DNA from: Ascoidea asiatica
Taxonomy: Eukaryota > Ascomycota > Saccharomycetes > Ascoideales > Ascoideaceae
Direction: 5' to 3'
NCBI GenBank assembly: GCA_001600695.1
Contig: BCKQ01000001.1
Span: 2,451,880-2,515,879 of the forward strand
DNA: 64,000 nucleotides
A program made the position numbers and the translations under genes. Every line of letters starts with the position of its first letter. Within the stretch, counting starts at the first letter, position 1. The notes under the pieces were generated by a model. That model did not search any database. It saw only the letters and a list, made by a program, of their open reading frames with translations, and was not told the origin of the DNA. Below, in pieces: positions 20,207-30,300 of the stretch.

Positions 20207-23200
20207 ATGATATATTTTTTCAGAATCAACAAGAGATTGGCTTTTAAACTAATAAAATATTTGTGCTCTTTAGTTCAACTTCCAAATATGATTGCAAATG
20301 ATAAAAGCAAAGGAATACCTACTCCTTTAGTTCTCTTAAATTCATTTCTTCCTTCGATCTATGATTTATCAGTTACAATTTTACATACAAAGGCTAATTA
20401 TAAAGGTACTTTGGATATTTGGTTTTCAAAAAATATTGATTGTTTTTTAATTCAGCCTAAAGAACACCTCATTATTACACTTAATTGCTCCGATATCATA
20501 ATAACTGGTGCTGAATTTCATTATAAAGACAATTCCTCCCATGCTGCAAAAGTATCTTATCAAAGATCTAATGAAAGAGTAACATTAAGTACTCCTATGG
20601 ATATAGACAATTTTAGTGCTTTAAAACATTTTAAACTAAGTTTATCATTTATTGGAATTATTGATAAAATTAAAACATTTAAAGATTTAACTAAAGGAGT
20701 TTTTCAAACAAATTTTTTGGATTTAAATAATGCTTCAAACTTCATTATATCCACTCATACTCAAGCTTCTTTTGCAAGAACCATATTTCCATGCATCGAT
20801 GAACCAGCCCATAAAGCTAAAGTAAAATTTTCAATAACTTGTAGCACAAGATTTTCTTGTATCAGCAATATGTCAGTCGCATCACAAGAGATTTTGAAAA
20901 ACTCAGATTCTCAAGGAGCTGAAGATCAATTAAAAAAAACTACTTTCAAAGAGTCGCCTCCTTTAGCTCTTTCGGTTTTTGCTTTTGTTGTTGGTGATCT
21001 TGATTATATAGAAAACAAAATTTCTCTTTCTGGTTATTCTGAATTTCCCATCAGAATTTATTTTCAGAAGTCTCAGCTACAAGCCAGTCAAAATGATTTT
21101 GATTTAAAGCTTTCTGAAGCATACTCAAGATCTTTAGATTTGGCTTCGAAAACTTTAATCGTAATCGAAGAGAAGATTTTAAAGTATAAGTATCCTTTAG
21201 ATAAGTTGGATATAATTTCTCTTCCATTTTTATCGGATGGTGCTATGGAAAATTGGGGGTTGATTTCAATTCAAGCTAATGTTTTCTCGTCTTCATTGTC
21301 TCAACTAAGTGAAGTTATTGTTCATGAATTGGTTCATCAATGGTTTGGTAATCTAGTTACTTTAGATGAATGGCATCATCTCTGGTTAAATGAGTCCTTT
21401 GCAACCTGGTTGGCTTATCAAAGTTTGAATCAAATTTACCCTCTAGAAAATAAATGGATCGAGAAAATGAAAGATATGGAGGCTTCTATGAATCGTGATT
21501 GTTCATCGGATAATTTATCTATCTACACAGCAACAACAAAGAAGATCAATGAATCATTATCTTCTGCAAGAGAAGTAAAGCAAACCCAGGATGTATTTGA
21601 GAATTATTCTTACCAAAAAGGGATTTTCTTACTAAGAATGATTTCTAACTTAATTCAAAATGATAATTTTGTTGACGGTAGTATTAATAAATTCTATGAC
21701 TCAATGTGTAAATTTCTAGAATTGAAGCAATTTAGTTCTTTCAAGCCAATTGACCTCTGGAAATATCTAAATGGAAGCTCTAAATTTGATATACCAGGAT
21801 TCGTTAATTCTTGGTTCAGACTTCCTGGTTTACCTATCCTATTGGTTTCAATAGACAAAGTTTCGAACAAAATAATTGTTGAACAACACCGCTATTATTT
21901 TACTGCAGCTGATATTCCTCTGAACCAAATGAATCTTATTGAAGATACTCCTTTTCACGTTCCATTAGCAATCAAATTGCGCAACCAAAAAATACAGAAT
22001 GTGATGCTTACGGATAGAAAATTAACATTAGATGTACCATTTCATGATTTTGTAAAGCTTAATTCTAATAAAGTGGGTTATTGGAGGACAAAATATAATG
22101 ATCTTGAACTTTTTGATAAAATAGGTTTATCTATTTCACAACTTTCCACGTTTGATGTTCTTGACGTCATATATAATTTAGAATCTTTAATATCTAATAA
22201 TTATACAGCGTTTATCAAAGATGATAAAGATAGATCTATAGAGATTCAAGGGTTTTTCAAAATCGCTGATTATTATTTGGCTTTCACAGAAATTAATTTC
22301 AGTCGCAATAATTATAAGGTTTTATCTATTTTGTTGAGAATGATTGAAAATTTTCAAACCTCTATAATTGGTTATTTTGCTGACGCTTTGCAAAAATCAT
22401 CGTTCACATGTTGGCTAAAAGCTTTTATTTCAAGATTGTTCAAAGCAATTCCTACGTGGCCATCTAAGTACACAATGGATGATTATGATGATGATGAAAT
22501 TGACACTAGAAGTGCCATTATTATGATTGGCATTGATTTACATGAGATTAATGAATATGCAAAAACAATGTTTAAAATATTAGTGCATGGTCCTAAAAGT
22601 TCGATACCAAAGAAACTAATATCAGCCGTTTTGAATAATATGTCTTATAATTGCAAAAATACTAAGGCATTTAAACAAATATTGCAATTGACCACCAGAT
22701 CATCTGCTATAAATTTACCAAACATTGTAGAAGTCAATTTAACAAGTTTGCAGGAGCTACAAACTTTTGCTGTTACATCTCTAGGCTTCGTCAATGACGA
22801 AGAGATTTTCACCAAAAAAGTTTTGAATTATGTCAAGACGAATATTGATACTAAAAGTATTGAATTAGCCTTGATCGGGTGCAGTCACATAAGAACTAAT
22901 AAAAATTATGCTAGGTTATGGAATTGGCTAAAACTAAATTACACCAAGTGGTATCATAAAACTCTCCTAGCAGGATCCCAAAGTTCCAATGATATGCAAA
23001 CAACATTGAACAACATTTTAGAAATTGCCTTCAAAAAACTCTTCATGAATGATGAAACACTGGAAATCGAGAATTTCATCAGACTTTATAAAAGCAATGG
23101 AAACCTTAAATCCGTTTATGAAAAGGTAAAAGCTGAACAAAATGATTATAAATTGTTAGCAAATCAACTTTCAAGTTCTCAATTCGTATTTTCATTGTAA
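20207..23200 (+). CDS. M1-family zinc aminopeptidase (Ape2/Aap1/Tma108 group)
   Basis: A 997-residue metallopeptidase. The exopeptidase motif GAMEN is at 345-349. The zinc site HELVH is at 373-377, with the third ligand Glu396 in WLNESFATW. The catalytic Tyr is kept in the SYQKG segment before LLRMIS. The family removes N-terminal residues from peptides. The C-terminal half is the usual helical ERAP-like region but is divergent. The usual NEGFA reads NESFA, and the WW before the zinc Glu reads WHH, so it may belong to a side branch such as Tma108 rather than Aap1. The first 27 residues (MIYFFRINKRLAFKLIKY and onward) are basic and hydrophobic, and could be a targeting sequence or be skipped in favour of Met28. 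The stop codon lies inside the convergent REV7 gene. Confidence 0.8.
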   Translation: MIYFFRINKRLAFKLIKYLCSLVQLPNMIANDKSKGIPTPLVLLNSFLPSIYDLSVTILHTKANYKGTLDIWFSKNIDCFLIQPKEHLIITLNCSDIIITGAEFHYKDNSSHAAKVSYQRSNERVTLSTPMDIDNFSALKHFKLSLSFIGIIDKIKTFKDLTKGVFQTNFLDLNNASNFIISTHTQASFARTIFPCIDEPAHKAKVKFSITCSTRFSCISNMSVASQEILKNSDSQGAEDQLKKTTFKESPPLALSVFAFVVGDLDYIENKISLSGYSEFPIRIYFQKSQLQASQNDFDLKLSEAYSRSLDLASKTLIVIEEKILKYKYPLDKLDIISLPFLSDGAMENWGLISIQANVFSSSLSQLSEVIVHELVHQWFGNLVTLDEWHHLWLNESFATWLAYQSLNQIYPLENKWIEKMKDMEASMNRDCSSDNLSIYTATTKKINESLSSAREVKQTQDVFENYSYQKGIFLLRMISNLIQNDNFVDGSINKFYDSMCKFLELKQFSSFKPIDLWKYLNGSSKFDIPGFVNSWFRLPGLPILLVSIDKVSNKIIVEQHRYYFTAADIPLNQMNLIEDTPFHVPLAIKLRNQKIQNVMLTDRKLTLDVPFHDFVKLNSNKVGYWRTKYNDLELFDKIGLSISQLSTFDVLDVIYNLESLISNNYTAFIKDDKDRSIEIQGFFKIADYYLAFTEINFSRNNYKVLSILLRMIENFQTSIIGYFADALQKSSFTCWLKAFISRLFKAIPTWPSKYTMDDYDDDEIDTRSAIIMIGIDLHEINEYAKTMFKILVHGPKSSIPKKLISAVLNNMSYNCKNTKAFKQILQLTTRSSAINLPNIVEVNLTSLQELQTFAVTSLGFVNDEEIFTKKVLNYVKTNIDTKSIELALIGCSHIRTNKNYARLWNWLKLNYTKWYHKTLLAGSQSSNDMQTTLNNILEIAFKKLFMNDETLEIENFIRLYKSNGNLKSVYEKVKAEQNDYKLLANQLSSSQFVFSL

Positions 23201-23991
23201 TGCGCACTTTCTATGTAGCTTTCAAAAGCCAAAGGGCCCAAAAAAATGGATCGTAAAGACCTAATTTCAATGTTATTCTTCTTTCGAAAAAACTTTTCGT
23301 CATGCTCATAGTCTTTCTTGTTAATATTAAGAGTATTATTTTCTGTATTTATAGTGTCTGTACTACCTAATATCCAATCATTTGCGTCAAAATTATCCAT
23401 ATGTAGATTGTTTTCGGATTCCAAATAGATCTGAAAAGAGTAAGAATAATTAGTTTCTTCTGTTTTAGAAATCGAGGATATTAAGTCAAATATATATGCC
23501 TTAAATTCTTCATATACATCATCCCATGATAGATTAGAGTCAACATATGGATTATGTAAAAGATCATTAGGGATAATATAAAGATTAGACAAATCTATTA
23601 CAAATCTTTCCACAGGCATAGGCTCTTTAGCACTAATAATCTCATTCTCGAAAATTATTAAAGATAATATCTTAGAATCAGCTGAATCAGATTGCTGATC
23701 GGAAAGAAGAAGATTATTGAGAAAACTCGCAACAAACCGATCTTGCCACTTTTGAACCTTGGGATTTCTATTGGCCTGAAATGATATACCAAAAAAATTA
23801 TTCATATTATTCTTACTAAATGATTCCTTAGGATACAAATTTTTATGATACGTGATTACATTTAACCAAACTTTCAAAAATTCACCGAAAAGAATATATA
23901 AGTTATACGGAGTTATTGGCATCGATCCATCCAAATTAAAATCTGGCTTGAATTCAGTTTTTGAATTTTCTGTTTCTATGTTGGAAAGCAT
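23179..23991 (-). CDS. REV7: DNA polymerase zeta accessory subunit Rev7 (HORMA domain)
   Basis: A 270-residue HORMA protein, slightly longer than S. cerevisiae Rev7 (245). Diagnostic segments are LFGEFLKVWLNVITYHKNLY followed by P (the Rev7 WL..YL..I..YR.VYP block), then EPMPVERFVIDLSNL, DDVYEEFKAYIFDL, and the C-terminal IRSLRSIFLGPLAFESYIES, matching the Rev7 KLTSLVGSDVGPLIIHQF block. Rev7 closes its HORMA seat belt around Rev3 to build the translesion polymerase that extends past DNA damage. The start is the ATG at 23989-23991. Its last 22 bases overlap the end of the aminopeptidase gene on the other strand, so the two transcripts must overlap. Confidence 0.82.
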   Translation of the reverse strand: MLSNIETENSKTEFKPDFNLDGSMPITPYNLYILFGEFLKVWLNVITYHKNLYPKESFSKNNMNNFFGISFQANRNPKVQKWQDRFVASFLNNLLLSDQQSDSADSKILSLIIFENEIISAKEPMPVERFVIDLSNLYIIPNDLLHNPYVDSNLSWDDVYEEFKAYIFDLISSISKTEETNYSYSFQIYLESENNLHMDNFDANDWILGSTDTINTENNTLNINKKDYEHDEKFFRKKNNIEIRSLRSIFLGPLAFESYIESAHYNENTN

Positions 23992-24354
23992 TTTCTTGAC
24001 TATAAATATGTTGAAACTATGTTAGATTACCATGATTTAATATGGCAAGAAATTTTTCCAGTACTCATTGAAAATATATTGGATTTATAATGTTCGGTTA
24101 AGCTTTTCTTATTGATAAAAACAGAAGGGTAACCCTTTACTTGACTCAGCTTTCATTGTATTCTTATGAAAAGTAAACGATACTGTAAATATTGAATAGC
24201 AATAAAAAGAGCTACAATAATAAAAAGACCTCTAATAAACATAAAAAATAGAATATAAAAGTAGAGTATAGAGATTAAATACAATTAAAAAAAATTAATA
24301 AAAATGAAACAAAAAAATAATACGATTTATTTACAAAACAGAAAATAAGATCAA
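23992..24354. other. REV7 promoter / ACC1 3' region
   Basis: 363 bases upstream of REV7 and downstream of ACC1. TACTGTA occurs at 24181-24187, about 190 bases before the REV7 start. Nothing else was recognised. Confidence 0.45.
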
Positions 24355-27300
24355 TCATTTTGAACCAAGCAATTTCTCTTTATCTTCATCAGATAATATA
24401 CCAATGACATCAGATAATCCATTGACGAATTCAGATCGATTTGTCTTCAATAGCTTGAATAAAGAATCTTTGACAAAATCCTTCCTCAAACCTGCTATTT
24501 TTTTTTCTATTAAAGATCCGTTAACTTCCAAAAATTTGGCAATAGCCTGATCATCCTCATAATCCAATGTAGCTGGAAGCCAACTTTTCAAAGTGGCAAT
24601 TTGCTGTAATCTGGTAGCCTTTGGAAGTTCTTTGGCAATTCTTTTAATTATAAACTCTTCATATAATCTTCTTCTAGAACGTAAATAGAAAAACCGTCTT
24701 GCATTTTCCCAGATTAATTCTCTTCTTATAGTACCACGTTTCACCATATGTAAAGTTCGATCATGTAAATCGGCAAACTGAACAGCAACTTGAGAATAAA
24801 TAGGGAATAAAGATCTCTCTCTTGCTTGAAGTTTAGAGTTAAGCTCAGCTTGTTCAGATTGAGTTAAAGATGGATTGCTTAATTCTTTTTTTAAATTTCC
24901 ATATGTTTCATCCAATCTTTCCATAGTTTTGAGTAATTTGTCTTTTCTGTATTTGATACCAATCATACCTTGAGGTTCCAAAACACCTGCTCTGGATTCA
25001 GCATCAGCATACATTTCCATCATATCAGAATTGATAGTAGGATCTACAACAACCCAGGATCCACCTCTAAGTTCTCCAGTTGGTGGGATATATATAAATA
25101 CAGGTTGTTTATATCCAACAAGAGCATCAACAATAAATGAACCGTATTTTAAAACTTCGTTGTACATGTCACGTTGACCACCTGAAAAACCTCTCCAGTT
25201 TGCCAATACCATCAAAGGTAATTCTTCTCCATGATTGAAATCGTTGATTGCTTGTGCTGTTTTGAATGCAGAATTTGGATACCAAACTTGTCCTGCTTCA
25301 TTAACTAATATCTCGGTAGAATCTGGATTTGCTGGATCAGCAGGGGTTACATTTTCAACTGTTCTTGTTTCAACCGCAATTACTCCAAATGGTATACCAC
25401 CTAATCTTGCTCTTCCTACAACAACTCCTTTAGCCCATCCTGATAATGTTTCAGTAAATGAATCTCTGTCAAAAAGACCAGGTAAAAATTCCCCTGAAGT
25501 TTCTTCTTTACCTTCAATCATCCATCTAACGTCATAAGGTTCATCTTTAGTTGGGACATATTCAATATCCCTATCCCATGGATCATCTTCATTTTCCAAA
25601 ATAGGAAGATGTTGTCCTTTTTGAGCCGGAACATATGATAGCCACTCCATTATTTTTTCAACACCTTCAAGATCATCTGCACAAGTTAAATGAGAAACAC
25701 CATTTCTGTACATAATTTGAGTTCCACCTAATTGCAAGTTAGAACTATAAACTTGTTTACCTAATAATTTGTTAATAGCAGGAGCACCTGTAAGAATTAT
25801 AGGCTGACCCTCAATTTGAATCGCCCTTTGACCCAATCTTACAAGATAAGCACCGATACCAACAGATCTACAGGTTACTAAGGTGATTGTAAATATGTCT
25901 TTATAGGCTTTAGATGTACTTCCAGCGATTAATCCTGAACCACGTAAAGCATCGACCCCTACACCTTTAGAATGAATAGATTTTATGACAAATCTTTTCT
26001 CACCATTTACTGTAATTTCTTCCGAAATAACATTAGAAGAAGAAGAATTATCCAAAACATTCTTTCCTTCTGGGGTCATATATAAATATTCAAACCCCTT
26101 TTCAGGTTTACCTTCTTGATTCCAAGAAACTTTGAATAAGGATATTAACTCTTCGGCCAACCCAATTCTAGCACCGGAATTTGCAGAGAGATAAATTCTT
26201 GGTAAACCTTCTTGCCTAGCTTTTTCAGTAATTTTATCAAATAGCACATCTTCTTCAGGACCAAAAGATCCAATTTTGAATGTTATATCATTGGCAACAA
26301 CAAAAAATGAACGACCCATAGGATATTCTGGAGTTTTTACTGTAACTTTGAAACCAACCATTCCAATCGTATTAGCACCGGGTTCCCGCTGAATAAAATG
26401 AATATAAGAACCGTCATATACAACTTCTTTATAACTAAAAAAATCAAAAGGAACATTGGACTTTGGAGCCAACTTTTTCCATTGAGTCAAAACAGCTTGT
26501 CTAAATAGTTCTGGAAAGTCATAAACATATGTGGTTCCCATAAGGTGTGCTTTATATCTCTTAGGTTGTAACCATTCCTTTCCAGAATAAGGAGTGTCAA
26601 TTGGTCTCAAATGCATGGACCCAGGTTGAGAGGAAATAGATTTAAACACCCAGCTTCCTTCAGAGTTTTTTACCTCTGTGTATAGTTCAGATTTTACCAC
26701 AAAACCAGAAACATTATTAATGAATGCTCTTAATGGGAAAGTTATTCCAGATGAAGGGTCAGTACAAGTAATACAGATTTCTGCTGCAGTGATTCTTAAA
26801 CGCCATAATCTTCTACCAAATCTCTCTAAAAATCCTCCAAACGCTGCCTCCACTTCCTTTGGTGTTACATTGAAGAAAGCTGAAAAATTTATAAAAATAT
26901 GATTTAAATCAGAGTTACTGAGATCAATAACACTCAAACTGTCAAGAATATCACTCATTAAACGATTAGCTTCAGATATCAAATACTCGGCAGTAGATAT
27001 ATCATCTCTGATTCTTCCTGTCCTTATTATTCCTCTAGTGAAATATCTTTTATCAACTGACGAATTTTTTCCAACAGCTTCGTATATATGTATATTTCTG
27101 TTGTTTGTAAAAACTGGTTTTATATTAAAATTTGATAATCTGTTCAATTCTAACTGGAATGCTAAAGCTGGCTCGACATGTCTAATAACTTTTTCTTCAT
27201 GATAATCTGGACCTCTAAAAGTATAGTATTTTGGATAAGATCCTTTTTCATCCTCTAATACAAATGTAATACGGCGAATGGAAGCGCTAATAAGATCGTC

Positions 27301-30300
27301 TTTGAAATCAGTTAGGTATTCGTTAATTCTCTCTAAAACCTCTAATTCAGTATCATAACCAGCTACACTTCCAATAAACACGTTACAAACGTTACTTAAA
27401 ATTCTTGGAACCTCTTTTTGGCTTCTATTTGGGGCTGGCCCTTGGTGGGTTGAAGTTTCTCGTTTTGGAACCAGTTCTAAAGCTTTAGCAATATTTTCGT
27501 CTATATCTTCGATATGCGGGCATGGTATTAGCAACCCAGTTCTGACTGGTTGAACCGAGTTTTTATCTATCATGAATGAAAGATCAGAAACGGACACAGC
27601 TCTGCCCATAGAAGATGATGATGCGTTTTCATTTTGAGATTTCATACTTAAATCTACCATTTGAAACTTCCAAGAAATGAAAGGAATTTCCCCTGAATGA
27701 TGATTGATTTCTTGAATAGAGTATGATCTGTAAGCCCTTCTTACATAAACTTCACCGGCAGCTAATGCAACATATGGATCACTATGATTCAAAAATTGGG
27801 CAAGGACATCAAAAACAACGTATCTAGAATCAATAATATCTTTTAAAATCTCCATTTGCGGTTTCCTATGAGAAACACCTATTTCACCATAATGAGTTTC
27901 AACGACTGATGATTTTAGAATGTGTTCCAATTGATCAGAACGTTCCTTGAATGTTGGTAAGGCGCATTGAATTAAAATTTCTCTTGCTTTCAAAGCTACT
28001 TTGGCTGTTGCTCTGGATTCTAACTCAACAAGTCTTTTAAGAGACGTTTTCAAGAGCGCAGCTATTTCAGACGATTCTTTACATAGTTTTTGATAATATG
28101 ACAAGATCTCTAAAGTTAAATTGTTTTTGGCCACTACGCCGGCATGACTTAATACAACTTCCATAACTTTATTCGTATCGTCATTTTCTCGGATACTTAA
28201 AATTACTTCTTGTTCATCTTTTCCAATAAAAAGTCTTTCAATGTCACAGTATTGATCTAAAAGACTATTTATAGTACTCAATTCAAAACTGCGCATACCA
28301 TTATAGTATCTATCGCATATTACTATTAAAGGATTGATAGATTCAGATTCATCAGGATTAGAAACGAGATATTTCGATAATAGCTTTTTAAGAAGTTTAG
28401 CAGGAAATTTTTTTGAAACTTTTCCTTTGTCAATAACCTGTTTTAATCTCTCAACAAAACTCTGATCTAATCTGCCAGAAAAATTTGATAATTCTTTATC
28501 CCAAGCGCTAACAGGAAGATCACTATCTGATAAGATTTTCAATAAATCCTTAAAACAGTTTTTCATTAAAACTTGGTTATCATAACCCAAAAGGATACTT
28601 TTTAAAGTGAAAAGTAGGGTATTGAATTTATCAATTGTTTTTGTACCTGCAATCTTAGCAAGCCCGAAAGAAGGTAATGTACCTTCGAATGGTTTTGCGT
28701 GTTTGACCTTGCTTGGATCATCTAAAGCCAAAATTGCTAATATATCTCCAGCATTCACTACTGAGCCAGGCTGTTTAATCAAAGAGATAATACCATCTTC
28801 TTGTGCAGTTAAAGGCATAACCATTTTCATAACTTCAACCTCTGCAAAAGGTTCACCTGTTTTCACATGATCTCCATTTTCAATTAGATATTTAACTAAT
28901 TTACCCGGGGAAGGTGTTCTTAATTGAGTTGGGTCATTTTCGACCTCTAATAAACATGTTTTAGAATCTACTGATAACCTTGTACTTTCTACTTCATCCT
29001 TATAGTATATAGTATGTGAATTACCACCTAAAGCTAAAAGTAAACCGCCGTCGCTTAGGGATTGAACATCAACCTCGACTTGAGAGCCATTGATAAAAAC
29101 TTTGTAACTATTATTTGAGGTTTTTGCACAAGTGAATTTATATTTCATATTATCATAAATAAATTCAACAGGGAATATTGTTCTTAATAGATCCTTTGAT
29201 GGGACTTGACCTTTTTCTAGTAATGATAAATAGGCCGCTTTTTGTAACTCACTTTGCTGATGAGCTTTTGTTACGGCTCCTGAAATGACAGCAATAATGG
29301 TATCAGGTCTTTCAGCAGTCAATTTTTTGGATATTAATTCATCCAACCATCCAGTGGTAATAGTATTATCTTCGAAATCAGATGTTTCTAGCAATTTAAT
29401 AAGATATTCAACAGTCGTTCTAAAGTCACCCCTTATTGATAATTCTTTCAATGCCACAACCATATGTTTTCTTGATGCAGCTCTATTTTCACCAAAGGCA
29501 AAAATATGGCCGAATTGAGAATCAGAAAAAGAATGAATACCACCATTGTTGCCCACTGAGAAATAGCCCCATACATTTGAGGATGATCTAAAATTCAAAT
29601 CATGTAAATTACCTCCCGAAGGCTTAAACCCTTCATTTGGATCTTCAGAAGTGATACGACAAGCAGTAACATGACCTTTTGGAACTGGTTTTCTTTGTGT
29701 TTTTAAACTTTCTGGATTATCGAAAGTAAAATCGATTGGAGTTTGGGTATGAGGATTTGCACCATAAAATAAACGAATATCATTAACTAATTCTAATGGA
29801 ACACCCATTGTAATCTGTAATTGAGCAGCTGGCAAATTGACACCGCTAACCATTTCAGTTGTTGGATGCTCGACTTGTAATCGAGGATTTAATTCTAAGA
29901 AGTAAAACTTATCATCTTCATGAGAATAAAGATATTCTATCGTACCTGCAGAAACATATCCAACTAAATTACCTAATCTAACAGCTGCCTTTTCCATTTT
30001 ATGAAAAGTTTCAGGTTTTACGATAGTAACCGGAGCTTCTTCAATAATTTTTTGATGACGTCTTTGAACAGAACAATCTCGACCAAATAGGGATATAGTG
30101 TTTTTATATTGATCGGAAATAATTTGAACTTCTATATGACGAGCATTACCAGCTAATTTCATAATAAATATTGGGGAACCAGGTATTTCATGAGCTGCTT
30201 GTTCATATAGATTAACGAAATTATGTTCACTATCGGCTTTTCTAATACCTTTACCACCTCCACCTTCAGAAGCTTTGATCATTACAGGAAAACCAATTTT

